NCBI GenBank assembly: GCA_043773745.1
Contig: JAYVEV010000132.1
Location: 1 to 64,000 of the forward strand
Source of the DNA: UKL13-2 sp043773745
GTDB lineage: Bacteria > Pseudomonadota > Gammaproteobacteria > Burkholderiales > Usitatibacteraceae
Reading direction: 5' to 3'
Length of the DNA stretch: 64,000 nucleotides
Of this stretch, positions 43,108-52,439 are shown one piece after another. A program made the translations under genes and the position numbers. The notes under the pieces are model-generated. The model saw only the letters and a list, made by a program, of their open reading frames with translations. It had not been told where the DNA came from and did not search any database. Position 1 is the first letter of the stretch; every line of letters begins with the position of its first letter.

Positions 43108-46100
43108 TCAACAGCTAGTCAGAAAGAAGCGCGCAGCAGCCGGCGAGAAGTACCGGCATCCCTTGCCTGATAGCAGTACCTTGTCCGGACTTGACGGTGC
43201 ATTGCTGTTAATAACCAGTTTCCCCGCTATCGTCCCCAGACTAATGGGACTGAACGTGATGCTGATCGTGCAGAAAGCATTGGGTGCCAGCACTGTCCCG
43301 CAGGTATTGGTCTGGGAATAACTACTGTCGGTTGTTATGCTGGCGAGATTGAGCGGCAGATTGCCTACGTTGGTCAGCGTGACGCGCTGAGCCGGTGCCA
43401 GGCTGCCGTAAATGACATTGCCAAAGCCCAGGGTGGTGGCACTCAGCTTCGCGATCGGCGACGGGATGGGCATGGCCATACCGGTCACCGTGATCGCGTT
43501 GACTATGGCCGCATTGCTGGCATTGCTCGGGATGCTGACCACGGCCGTTTTGGTGGCCGGGTTGAGGCTTGTCGCAAGCTGGGGCGTAAAGCTGATATTG
43601 AAACTGCAGCTGGCATTGGCCGCCAATGTTGCCGCGCAGGTTCCGGATAATGCAAAGTCATTGGCGAGCGTATTCGCTCCCGGTTGTACGATGATGGCAT
43701 CCAAGTTCAGCGGCGCGTTGCCAGTGTTGGAAATCGTAATAACCTGCGGTGCGCTGACCGTACCGATCACTTGTTCGGTGAAACTCAAATTGCCACTCAA
43801 CTTGATAATCGGCGCCGGTGCGGGCGTGCCATTGGCAGTGATGGCGACGGTCAACGGGTTCGGCGTGCTGGGCGCAGTGACATTATGGGTGATCGTGATA
43901 CTGCCATTGACCGCACCCGTCACAGCAGGCGCAAACAGCACGCTGATGTGGCACTGTGCCAATGGTGCCAATGTGGTGCCGCAGTTGGGCACGGTAATAG
44001 CCGGTATCGTGGTTGTTGGCGCACTGGCCCTGACCAGACCCGCGCCATTGATCACCACGCCGGACAATAATAAATTGGCGCTTCCGCCATTGGTGACAAT
44101 GACGCTCTGAATGGCCGAGACTGAACCAACCGATTGATCGCCAAACGCAAGCACAGCCGGGCTGACTGCAATATTGGGGGCCGGGACAACCACACCACTA
44201 CCAGACACAGACACCGCTACGGATGACGGTGGTGCATTGCTGCTGATTAACAGAAATGTGTTTGAGGAGCCCGTGCCAAGTGGGTTGAAGGTGACACTAA
44301 TATTGCAGGTCGCGCCGACTGCCAAAGTCGCTGGGCTAAGCGGGCAGTTGGAACTAAACGCAAAGTCACCTTGTGATGAAATGTTGTTAATAGCCAGCGG
44401 CAACTGCCCGCTGGAGGTAATGGTGATATTTTGCGCGGCGCTGGATACACCAACATTCACCGCACCAAAACTCAAACCGCCCGTTGAAACGGTGATGCCT
44501 GGTGCCAGTGCTGGCGCGACGATTAGCGCGACGCTGGAGGTATTGGTATTGTTACCACCGGCACTCAGATTGCTAGGCACAACATTGATAGTGTAGCTGC
44601 CCGCGCTTGCAGCCCGTACTGCAAACGTAATGGTGCAACTACCCATCGCCGAAATACTGCCCATACCAAAGGTGATGCCGGTACCGCCAGTTACGATACT
44701 GGGAAAAGTGCCGCAGTTGTTGGACGGCGCAGGCGTAGCCTGTACCAGAAGTCCCGCGGGCATGGTCACTGAGCCACTGCTAATGAGTTGGGGGGAAGGC
44801 GCCGGCGTACTGAGAGTCAGTGTAACCTGCGCATTGATACCGGCGAGTACGCTGGCCGGCGATACGGCGACTGTCATGGTTGGATTGAGATTGATGCCCG
44901 TGCCACTGAGCGCAATGATATGGGGGCTGCTGACCGTATTATCCGTGATGGTCAACGTGCCCGTGGCAGCACCCGCAACGGTCGGGGTAAAAGTCACGTT
45001 GATTGTGCAGGTATTGGCGGGAGGGCTTGCCGGGGGTACCGCCAATAATGACGTACTGCAGGATGTCGTTGTCGTGAACGGACCGGTCAAGGTAAATGCA
45101 CCGCCAAAGATAAGGTCAGCCGTACCGGTATTGGTTAAGGTCAGTGCTTGCGGGGCACTGCTGGTGCCGACTCCCTGCCCGCTGAAGGTAAGTATGCCGG
45201 CGCTGGCGCTGAACAGCGGAGCGGCCAACGGCGTAATAACAACGGTATAGGTCGCTGACGCATTCGGCAGCGTCCCGTTGGCGGCCTGTACGGTGAAGCT
45301 ATAGCTGCCCGCCAAGGTTGGTGTGCCGGACAAAACACCCGTTGTCGTATTCAGGCTCAATCCCGTTGGCATGGTGCCTGTCGCAATGCTCCAGGTGATG
45401 GTAGGACTGCCGGCAGCGGTAAAGCTAAAGCTGTAGCCTTTGCCGATTGATCCACCGGGCGGCGTAGCGCTGGTAATGGCGGGCGAAGTAGCAAGACCCG
45501 GTGCGGCAATCAAACTGTTGAGCGAGAGCGCTTCAGCGCCGGATAATGCACGGCCATAAATCAGCAGATTATTGGCCAGGCCGTTAAACGCTCCGCCGTT
45601 AGCGTAATTAAAGAATGAAAACACGCGATCGGACGGATTGGCGCTGGAATAGAACGCATCAAAATTGAATCCGCTTGGTAGCGAAATGGGCGTCTTCAAC
45701 ACACCATCAATATACAAATTGATTGTTAACTTGGAGACATCAACCACCACAATCGCCCGATGCCATGTATTCAACGTCATCGGTGCCCCGAGCGTGAATG
45801 AGCTCACACCATTATTCAACGTGATGCGCGGCTCGTACAGCGGGGTTACACCCAGTTCCATCGCGCGATAGCTTGTGCCGAAGCTGAGTATCGTGCCGTT
45901 AGTGGGCAGCGTGCTTAGATTAAAATCCACCATGAATGAAAATTGGCGATAGTTAACTCCTTCGCGCAAACCGGAGGAGTTGCTACCACTGTACACACCA
46001 TTCATCGACAAACTATTGCTGGCGAATGTGGCGCTAGGGTTCAACGAAAATGAAGCGCCCCCCATCAAGTCGCTTGCCGCAACGGTAAACGGAAAATAAG

Positions 46101-48522
46101 CGAGGAGTCCGTTTTGCGACACTGCAGCGGGCAATACAAATGCAGGTGTTGCAGGCATCACGCTATTGGACACCACTGAAGATGTGCTGTTGCCGACACC
46201 GTTATTCGCCACCACCGTAAAGGTATAGGCAGTACCGTTAGTCAGCCCGGTAACAATATGCGAAGTAATGGCGCTGCCTGCATTACTGTCATAACCGCCA
46301 GCCGGTGACGACACCACGGTGTACCCCGTATTGCTAAACCCAGTGTTGGTAGATGGCGAAAAAGACACCATCGCATAACCGTTTGCCGCATTTGCATTGG
46401 GTGCGCCCGGTGCAGAAGGTACGTTACCGGCAACCCCGGTTCCACTCAGGGTAATGACGCTCGTACTAGGGGTGGCATTAGATATCATAGTAAGCGTCGC
46501 GCTCGTCAGCCCCAGCACGGTCGGCTTGAATATCAGTTGAAGTGTGCAGGACGAGCCGGGGGAAAGAGTTTGCATGCCGGTGAGTGGAGCGCCATTAACA
46601 TCAGCGCCAATGAAGCACCAGTTATAGGGAATCGGGCGAGTATCGTCGAAATAGGAATCGCGGAATAGCGCAGCATTCGAATGGGCCAGGCTGAATGTGA
46701 GATTTGCAGTTCCACTATTTTGAATGGTCACGGCTTGTACCGCGCTGGATCCACCGACCGCAGTGCTCGGGAAAGTTGTTGCGCCCGAAACTGTCACCGC
46801 AGGACCGGCTGCTGGCGCGCTAGCCGCTCCGTTCAGCGCAAAGACGTAAGAAACAGCCGGCTTCACGGTCTCGGGCAAAACTGGCGGCGATGCAGACGAA
46901 ATCGGTCCCAATGTGAGTGTTGCCGTTTCAGTAACAGTGGGACTGGGTTGGTTATAAGTCACCACCACTTGGCAACTCGCACCTGCGGCCACTGACCCAC
47001 ACGTGCTGGAGGTCACGGTGAACGCTGCCGAATTGCTGGTTGGCAGTGGCACCATCACCGCCACGCTGTCGGCATTCGTAAATGTAAATGTTTGCGATTG
47101 AGTCCCGCCAGCCGCAATGGAAAAGTTCGAATATGTCGATGTGTAGATCAACGGCGTTACGGCCTGCACGGAAATTTCCGACGTTCCGCCAATCGACCCG
47201 ACAGGCGTCGATGCGGTCATCGACGGGTGATAGGTCGGGGGCCCGCTGGTGATCATTTGAATGGCGGTATACCCGACTCCGTCAGTGATCTTTTTGCCGG
47301 TCAACACATATTTCACGCCGATACCCAGGTTTGATGTGTCAATGTTGTTGGTGTTGTCGAACAGGTCGATGTCGTATGTTGTGCTCGCTGCGGAGCTAAG
47401 CGTGGCATCGACAGTCGTGGCGACGCTGGCGCCGCTCCATGCGTAATTCACCGCAGTAATGATCGGATAATTCTGTGCAAATGCGGGCGAACCCGGTTGC
47501 CCGCCATTGGCGTGATAGCAACCCGGACTGTTGAGAAGGGCGTTACTGTCTCGGACGTCGCCCGCCAATATATCCCCCAGCGCAATTCCCGGATAGGCGC
47601 CGTTCGGAATACCGATATTGTTGGCGCGTATCGAGATGCCCTGCGGAGCGCATTCACTCGCGTAGACGCGGATACCACCCTGCAAGTTGGCGTTGATGGT
47701 GTTGTCGTGGATATCGGCCGGCCCTCTCAACATGCCAATGCCGGCACCCAGATTACCTGCGATGAGATTGTTGGCGATGACCGTGTTTGGAACATAGATC
47801 TCAATGGCGTTGTTGCCGCCATTGGGCGACCCAATGGCGCCGGATGGCGAGACACCGATGTAGTTATTTACAATCCGCGTTCCGGTCGCGCCGGAGACGA
47901 AGGGGAGAAGAATACCCACTGAATTAGAAGAAATCGTATTGCGTTCGGCCGCTAGCAAACCGCCGATGTTCGCCATGGACCCGCCGGTCATTTTCACGCC
48001 AAAACCATTGCTAGAGATTGAATTGCCGGTGATAGTAGCGCCGTTGCCGCCCGCAATTAGGACGCCGGGATTTCCCGCGAAGTTGTTGATAGCTAAGCCG
48101 CGTACCGCAATGTTATTTGCGTTAATCTCGAGACCCGGTCCCGCCATCCCCAATGATGCACCGTTTAACGTGATGAGTATGTTGGCATTGTTACCCGTTA
48201 ACTGCTTATTAGCAGTTGCAAGGGGTTGTGAATAGCCGTCGAGGGTGGTGTCGTTACAAGAGAGGGTCGGCAATGGCGAATTGAGCGAAATGACGACCGG
48301 CCCTGGTACCGGAATATTGAAATTGATCGTTGCCGTGGATCCGCATAATCCACCCGCGTTGGCGTCAGTAATGGCCTGTCGCAGTGAGCCGGGCCCGGAG
48401 TCGTTGATATTTGTAACAGTGGCCACAATCGACTGCGCGTATGCGCCGCCGACCATACCAAGCAACAGCGACGATGCCAGCGTTGCAAGGAAGCATTTAA
48501 TGATCATGAGCTGTTTTAACAT
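43108..48522 (-). CDS. Giant exported beta-helix, choice-of-anchor D protein
   Basis: About 1804 residues with signal peptide IIKCFLATLASSLLLGMVGGAYA. Domain order, numbered on the longest frame from 48585: right-handed beta-helix (about 52-390) opened by VTNINDSGPGSLRQAITDAN; a Hydin/ASPM-like (choice-of-anchor D) repeat at about 480-590 and another from 595; FN3 at about 720-815 (VPSAPGAPNAN); LamG-like at about 825-1015; putative Ig at about 1030-1120 (ATGTMPTGLSLNTTTGVLSG); then further Hydin-like repeats starting near 1122, 1362, 1465, 1588 and 1708, with a different beta domain at 1233. The C-terminus is GKGCRYFSPAAARFFLTSC, with no LPxTG, PEP-CTERM or autotransporter barrel. Start 48522 has GGTGG upstream; 48534 and 48585 are alternatives. 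Probably an adhesin or matrix protein. Confidence 0.85.
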   Translation of the reverse strand: MLKQLMIIKCFLATLASSLLLGMVGGAYAQSIVATVTNINDSGPGSLRQAITDANAGGLCGSTATINFNIPVPGPVVISLNSPLPTLSCNDTTLDGYSQPLATANKQLTGNNANILITLNGASLGMAGPGLEINANNIAVRGLAINNFAGNPGVLIAGGNGATITGNSISSNGFGVKMTGGSMANIGGLLAAERNTISSNSVGILLPFVSGATGTRIVNNYIGVSPSGAIGSPNGGNNAIEIYVPNTVIANNLIAGNLGAGIGMLRGPADIHDNTINANLQGGIRVYASECAPQGISIRANNIGIPNGAYPGIALGDILAGDVRDSNALLNSPGCYHANGGQPGSPAFAQNYPIITAVNYAWSGASVATTVDATLSSAASTTYDIDLFDNTNNIDTSNLGIGVKYVLTGKKITDGVGYTAIQMITSGPPTYHPSMTASTPVGSIGGTSEISVQAVTPLIYTSTYSNFSIAAGGTQSQTFTFTNADSVAVMVPLPTSNSAAFTVTSSTCGSVAAGASCQVVVTYNQPSPTVTETATLTLGPISSASPPVLPETVKPAVSYVFALNGAASAPAAGPAVTVSGATTFPSTAVGGSSAVQAVTIQNSGTANLTFSLAHSNAALFRDSYFDDTRPIPYNWCFIGADVNGAPLTGMQTLSPGSSCTLQLIFKPTVLGLTSATLTMISNATPSTSVITLSGTGVAGNVPSAPGAPNANAANGYAMVSFSPSTNTGFSNTGYTVVSSPAGGYDSNAGSAITSHIVTGLTNGTAYTFTVVANNGVGNSTSSVVSNSVMPATPAFVLPAAVSQNGLLAYFPFTVAASDLMGGASFSLNPSATFASNSLSMNGVYSGSNSSGLREGVNYRQFSFMVDFNLSTLPTNGTILSFGTSYRAMELGVTPLYEPRITLNNGVSSFTLGAPMTLNTWHRAIVVVDVSKLTINLYIDGVLKTPISLPSGFNFDAFYSSANPSDRVFSFFNYANGGAFNGLANNLLIYGRALSGAEALSLNSLIAAPGLATSPAITSATPPGGSIGKGYSFSFTAAGSPTITWSIATGTMPTGLSLNTTTGVLSGTPTLAGSYSFTVQAANGTLPNASATYTVVITPLAAPLFSASAGILTFSGQGVGTSSAPQALTLTNTGTADLIFGGAFTLTGPFTTTTSCSTSLLAVPPASPPANTCTINVTFTPTVAGAATGTLTITDNTVSSPHIIALSGTGINLNPTMTVAVSPASVLAGINAQVTLTLSTPAPSPQLISSGSVTMPAGLLVQATPAPSNNCGTFPSIVTGGTGITFGMGSISAMGSCTITFAVRAASAGSYTINVVPSNLSAGGNNTNTSSVALIVAPALAPGITVSTGGLSFGAVNVGVSSAAQNITITSSGQLPLAINNISSQGDFAFSSNCPLSPATLAVGATCNISVTFNPLGTGSSNTFLLISSNAPPSSVAVSVSGSGVVVPAPNIAVSPAVLAFGDQSVGSVSAIQSVIVTNGGSANLLLSGVVINGAGLVRASAPTTTIPAITVPNCGTTLAPLAQCHISVLFAPAVTGAVNGSITITHNVTAPSTPNPLTVAITANGTPAPAPIIKLSGNLSFTEQVIGTVSAPQVITISNTGNAPLNLDAIIVQPGANTLANDFALSGTCAATLAANASCSFNISFTPQLATSLNPATKTAVVSIPSNASNAAIVNAITVTGMAMPIPSPIAKLSATTLGFGNVIYGSLAPAQRVTLTNVGNLPLNLASITTDSSYSQTNTCGTVLAPNAFCTISITFSPISLGTIAGKLVINSNAPSSPDKVLLSGKGCRYFSPAAARFFLTSC

Positions 48523-48594
48523 TTTCGCCACCATTCGCAATTTATGACTCGCTATTGAATTTCCCACTATCTGGCACCCAATCACCCCCCTTCA

Positions 48595-48634
48595 GACGAG
48601 GCTCCCCAAGCATTTATGCCTGCGAACCCTCGTC
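48595..48634 (-). other. Structured leader: competing hairpins before giant gene
   Basis: On the minus-strand RNA, GACGAGG (48634-48628) and CCTCGTC (48601-48595) form a perfect seven-pair stem enclosing a smaller stem AGGCA/TGCTT with loop TAAA. Just upstream, CTCG (within 48640-48645) can instead pair with the same CGAG, giving a mutually exclusive hairpin. The element lies about 73 bases before the giant gene start and just after the FecR gene stop. An attenuator or regulatory leader is possible; there is no clear T-tract. Confidence 0.45.
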
Positions 48635-48672
48635 AAATGGCGAGTTTGCCCTTTTTATGCCGGGGCTCGCGC

Positions 48673-51027
48673 CTATCCGCCTCGCCGACGCAGCGCCACT
48701 GCGCCTGAAATACTGCTATTCAGGTTGTACATGAGGCCGGCACCACGTCCGGTCGCGCCCGTAAAGAAACCATCGATGCTGCCGGTGAAACGTGTTTGCG
48801 TGCAACTCGGGGCGCAGGTGATATTGAGCGCCACGGGGGTTGGCAGGCCGGGCACGATGGCACCACCGGTGTTGACCGCGAAGGTCATATCACGGTAGAT
48901 CGGCACACCGTTGGCCGAGGCATTCCAGGTTTGCCCGGCGATGGTGAAATTGACGCTGGTATCAACCGTGCGCGTGCTGAAATTGGCATTCAGCGTGGCG
49001 CTGTTCAGATTACCGACATTGCCTTGAAAATCGGTGGGATGGGTCGAGCCGACTACGTCATACGACGCACTACCAGTTAGCGGCAGTGTCGTGGGCACCG
49101 ATTGAGCGGCACTGAAGATGTAATGCTGGCTGCGTCCTGCTAGCCCAGTCTCTACACCGCCAATCGTTGCGCTGGCACCGGACCAGCGACCCCACGAAAG
49201 CCCGGTCGTGGCATCCACACCGGTATCAAATGCTTGGGATGTACCTATCGCATAATTGGTGCGGCCATTGATGGTTCCATCGCCGCGCGCATACGGCGCA
49301 ACGAACGAGATGGCGCGACCATTAGCATCGATATTTACTTCCTCGGCTCGATTAATGGTGGCATAGGTTTGCGAATAGCTCGACTGGGAAAGTGAGCTGG
49401 TCGAGTCGGAAATCAAACCATAGCGAAATGGAGCAGCCGTATTTTGTGCGGGGCCGCGAAACGCCAGCACACCGCTGACCGATTGCACATTGGTTGCGGC
49501 ACTACTGTCGACAAAGCCATAACCCAGAATCACGCCATTCAGCCTGCTGCCGACAAAGCTGCCCTCAATTTGTCCGAAAATATTGAAATTATTGTTGGAG
49601 TTTTGATTGGTCGTATTGTTGGTAACGGTAAGGCCAAATCCGGTGAACGTAAAAAAGCTGTTGAGTGAAAACGGCACGTTCGTCGCCTGCAGCGTGTAAT
49701 TGTTGGCGCCCGCCGAGGTGGGCATTGACAATGCAATAGTGGCGTTGAGCAAGCGCTGCGTGAAATTCACACTAAGCAATGTTGAGGTGATGGCACCAGC
49801 AGCGCCAGACTGGTTAGTCGGGGCGGTGCCGCCCACTTGGGTGTAGATCACCGTGCCGGTGAGGACATCTGACAAATAGGGCGGATAGCCGGAACTGCCA
49901 TAAATGAAATGGGTGCTGCCGCCAGCGAGCGAGCCGAAACCCAGAGCCTCGCTGCTGGACGGCGCATTCCAACGGCCGAGCGTAATCGAAGAATTGTCAC
50001 CCAGGTCGATGGTGCTGGCATTGGCAATCATACCGCCAACAATAACGGCGGACGTGTTTGCACCGCCCGGCGCAGCGGTAAAGCTACGTAAATTGCCATT
50101 TTCCAATGTGATGCCGCTTGGCAACGCCTGACCGCTATAGGTATTGCCAGCGCCTGCCAATACGATATCGCGCAAACCGGAAGGATCCGGCGCCGCCAGA
50201 GTCTGTGTATTGATGATGTTAGTACCTGCGGTGGTGCCACCGCTCGTGCTGCCGGTGCCGGTAGTCGGTGTATTTGTATTGGTCGGCACAATTGACGGCG
50301 GCGGTGTGGTGGTGCCGGTAGATTGAACTGCAACCTGCGCCGGCGTTTCCTTGCCCACCATCGTATTGGAAGCGGACAAAATTTGTGGTGGCGTGGGGAT
50401 TTTTTCGGGAGGCCGTCCCAGCTCAATTTTGACCGTGTCATTCGGGAAGCTGATGAACGGCGCAAAGTTACTCCCGAGGCTGGTAATAATATGACTGCCC
50501 TCAATGGTGTGATTGATGGTCACCACCTTGCCGTCTTCTTCCTCGTGCGAAAGAATGTTGCCGGAGCCGCGAATACCGACGGTGGCAACTCGGGTTTTCA
50601 TCAGGTACTTGTCGCGATTGGCGCCACTCAAAAGTCCGGTGAAGGTGCGCATGGTGCCACGCAATAATGACAGGATGGCACCGTCCTGATCGCTCGCTGT
50701 TTTTTGATAGCGTTCAATCTTAAGCTGCGAATTTGAGCGCAATGATAATTTGGCCAGATCGATCATTGATAGCTGTGCCATACCGTCCGCACCCGCGATA
50801 ATGACATCGCCCGGGTTCACTTCCATGCCACGGATGGCGGGTTTACGGCTTTCGCCACTTTGAATTTGCACATTGCCCGCCACGTAGGTGAACTGACCGC
50901 TCGCCGCAATCGCCTGAATGGACAGCGAGCTGACAAGCGCCCCGAGGGCAGCGACAAGATAATGACGGAACGAAGTGTCCGCCGTCGTTTGCAGAATTGC
51001 GGTTGTTGTGGACAAGTTCTTGATCAT
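48673..51027 (-). CDS. FecR-domain protein with duplicated TbpB-like barrels
   Basis: 784 residues. Signal peptide ending SIQAIAA with no lipobox Cys. A FecR domain covers about 45-195 (GNVQIQSG, NPGDVIIAGADGMAQLSMID, KTRVATVGIRGSGN), then a Thr/Pro-rich linker (about 200-280). Two related C-terminal modules follow, about 290-525 and 560-784. Each has a GRW start, LAG-S-H-(Y/F)-I, P-TGxxxY-VG, a Gly-x-hydrophobic-x-Gly-x-Phe strand (IEGSFVGS; IDGFFTGA) and a closing SG-(V/A)LA(F/L)R. These strand patterns resemble the TbpB-like barrel carried by many DUF560-secreted proteins. It lies 17 bases downstream of the DUF560-like gene. Likely a secreted or surface cargo; FecR here would be structural, not an anti-sigma regulator. 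Confidence 0.8.
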   Translation of the reverse strand: MIKNLSTTTAILQTTADTSFRHYLVAALGALVSSLSIQAIAASGQFTYVAGNVQIQSGESRKPAIRGMEVNPGDVIIAGADGMAQLSMIDLAKLSLRSNSQLKIERYQKTASDQDGAILSLLRGTMRTFTGLLSGANRDKYLMKTRVATVGIRGSGNILSHEEEDGKVVTINHTIEGSHIITSLGSNFAPFISFPNDTVKIELGRPPEKIPTPPQILSASNTMVGKETPAQVAVQSTGTTTPPPSIVPTNTNTPTTGTGSTSGGTTAGTNIINTQTLAAPDPSGLRDIVLAGAGNTYSGQALPSGITLENGNLRSFTAAPGGANTSAVIVGGMIANASTIDLGDNSSITLGRWNAPSSSEALGFGSLAGGSTHFIYGSSGYPPYLSDVLTGTVIYTQVGGTAPTNQSGAAGAITSTLLSVNFTQRLLNATIALSMPTSAGANNYTLQATNVPFSLNSFFTFTGFGLTVTNNTTNQNSNNNFNIFGQIEGSFVGSRLNGVILGYGFVDSSAATNVQSVSGVLAFRGPAQNTAAPFRYGLISDSTSSLSQSSYSQTYATINRAEEVNIDANGRAISFVAPYARGDGTINGRTNYAIGTSQAFDTGVDATTGLSWGRWSGASATIGGVETGLAGRSQHYIFSAAQSVPTTLPLTGSASYDVVGSTHPTDFQGNVGNLNSATLNANFSTRTVDTSVNFTIAGQTWNASANGVPIYRDMTFAVNTGGAIVPGLPTPVALNITCAPSCTQTRFTGSIDGFFTGATGRGAGLMYNLNSSISGAVALRRRGG

Positions 51028-51044
51028 GGTCTTGGTCCCAGAAA

Positions 51045-52439
51045 TTACATAAAGTCGCAGCGGATGGTCGACGACACTTCGTGACGCGTATAATCATAAA
51101 TAGCAATATTGGAATCGTTGCGCGAAGCAGCCCACTGGCCACGCATGCTGCAGCGATCCTGGAAGCGCCAATTAACGCCCAGAGTCAAATCAGTCAGGCG
51201 GTCGCGGCCCAGCGCAACCGTGGTCGAGCGCGCAAAGGCGCTATCATCCCGGCGTTGGGCATGACCCAGCGTGCTAAACAGCGACAAGCGATCAGAGAGA
51301 TTGTATTGTCCATAGACGCGAACACCCGCGGTTTTCTTGGATTTATCGGTGAGTCCGTCGGCTAGCTTGTGCTTGGCGGTATCCCGGCTGTAAAAGCCGG
51401 AAAGTTGCAGTAGCGGGGTGCCCGTTCCGGCAAACGTGGTCAACCAGCCCGCAGATGCCATGACGGAATCAAAATCCTCGGTCGGGTTTTTTAGGAACTT
51501 GGTTTGCCCGGCGTTCAGGCCCATGCTGAGTTGGTTGGCCGCATTCATGTTAATCCGCCATTCAGCGCCGCCGTTAGCGTTGCTACGGTCATTGGTCGGT
51601 TTAGGGGCGCCGGGGGCGTCGCCCTCTTGGGCATATCGGTTGAAAGCGGCATGCAAACGCAGTTGTTGGCTGCCACTATCCCAAATCGCGCCGGCCCGCG
51701 CATCACCGGAATAGGAATTGAATTCCGCCTGCTTACGATACCCGCGGGCACGCAGCTCGCCACCAGCATAGCCGCTCCATTTTTCGGAAATGGGCGTAAT
51801 AAAATCGGCGCCGACTGCCGCACCCAGATAGGGCGCTTTGCGTTTGATTGAATTGCCAGTAGGGTTAACGCCGACTAAATTGAATGACTGCTGTACCGCC
51901 GCGCTGAAATCGGTCGGCACCCCGGTGAGATTGCTATCGTAGCCAAGCGCCATCTCGCCCCATGCATTGAAAATACGTCGGGAGGCTTTGCGTCGCTCGG
52001 CAATAACATTTAGATATTTATCAATCGCGCCAAGGGCGGCAGCAGGCGGGTTTGATGCTTTCAGCTTGCGAAATGTACCTTCGGCCAGATCAAGTGAACC
52101 GGCGTTGAAATAGGCGCGAGCCAAATCCAGCTGTGCACCGGCATTGCGCGGCTCGACAGCCAATACGCGCTCAAAGGCAATAATGGCGTCATCGATTTTG
52201 CCGCTATCAAGCGCCGCCACGCCCAGCAGATAGTCATATTCGGGATTGCCCGCGAGTTTGTCCTGCTCGGCGACCAGCAACATATAGGCCTGCTTGGCAT
52301 TCTGTGCCGTAATCAAGCGGCGCGCTTCGTCATACAAAGCAGGATTAGCAGCGGCATTTAAATGCGTCAGCAATGAGACTAACGCAACGGCAATGATGGT
52401 TGCAGCGCTGGATTGGAACGATATTTTTGTTGGTCTCAT
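51045..52439 (-). CDS. TPR plus outer-membrane barrel protein (DUF560/Slam-like)
   Basis: 464 residues. Signal peptide (IIAVALVSLLTHLNAAA), TPR region at about 35-165 (YDYLLGVAALDSGKIDDAIIAFERVL, then DLARAYFNAGSLDLAEGTFRKL), then a beta-barrel of about 300 residues. Barrel signatures fit the surface lipoprotein assembly modifier family (type XI secretion): GEMALGYDSNLTG at the barrel start and SNIAIYDYTRHEVSSTIRCDF at the end. The protein ends in Met after the usual Asp-Phe. Slam proteins move TbpB-like cargo across the outer membrane. It is the first gene of the leftward cluster, transcribed from the 466-base region to its right. Confidence 0.82.
   Translation of the reverse strand: MRPTKISFQSSAATIIAVALVSLLTHLNAAANPALYDEARRLITAQNAKQAYMLLVAEQDKLAGNPEYDYLLGVAALDSGKIDDAIIAFERVLAVEPRNAGAQLDLARAYFNAGSLDLAEGTFRKLKASNPPAAALGAIDKYLNVIAERRKASRRIFNAWGEMALGYDSNLTGVPTDFSAAVQQSFNLVGVNPTGNSIKRKAPYLGAAVGADFITPISEKWSGYAGGELRARGYRKQAEFNSYSGDARAGAIWDSGSQQLRLHAAFNRYAQEGDAPGAPKPTNDRSNANGGAEWRINMNAANQLSMGLNAGQTKFLKNPTEDFDSVMASAGWLTTFAGTGTPLLQLSGFYSRDTAKHKLADGLTDKSKKTAGVRVYGQYNLSDRLSLFSTLGHAQRRDDSAFARSTTVALGRDRLTDLTLGVNWRFQDRCSMRGQWAASRNDSNIAIYDYTRHEVSSTIRCDFM

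Noticed and set aside
43412..45250. Plus-strand frames of 232 and 206 residues within the giant gene region
   Set aside because: They are antisense to choice-of-anchor D repeats; the hydrophobic look comes from the complement of Thr/Ser/Ala-rich codons.
48595..48672. A canonical c-di-GMP-I (GEMM) riboswitch
   Set aside because: GGGCAAAC and a CGCA are present, but the GNRA loop and the ACGCAAAGCC core are missing; kept only as an unclassified leader.
48673..51027. FecR as an anti-sigma regulator of iron uptake
   Set aside because: No sigma factor or TonB receptor is nearby, the FecR part follows a signal peptide, and there is no membrane helix after a cytoplasmic N-terminus.
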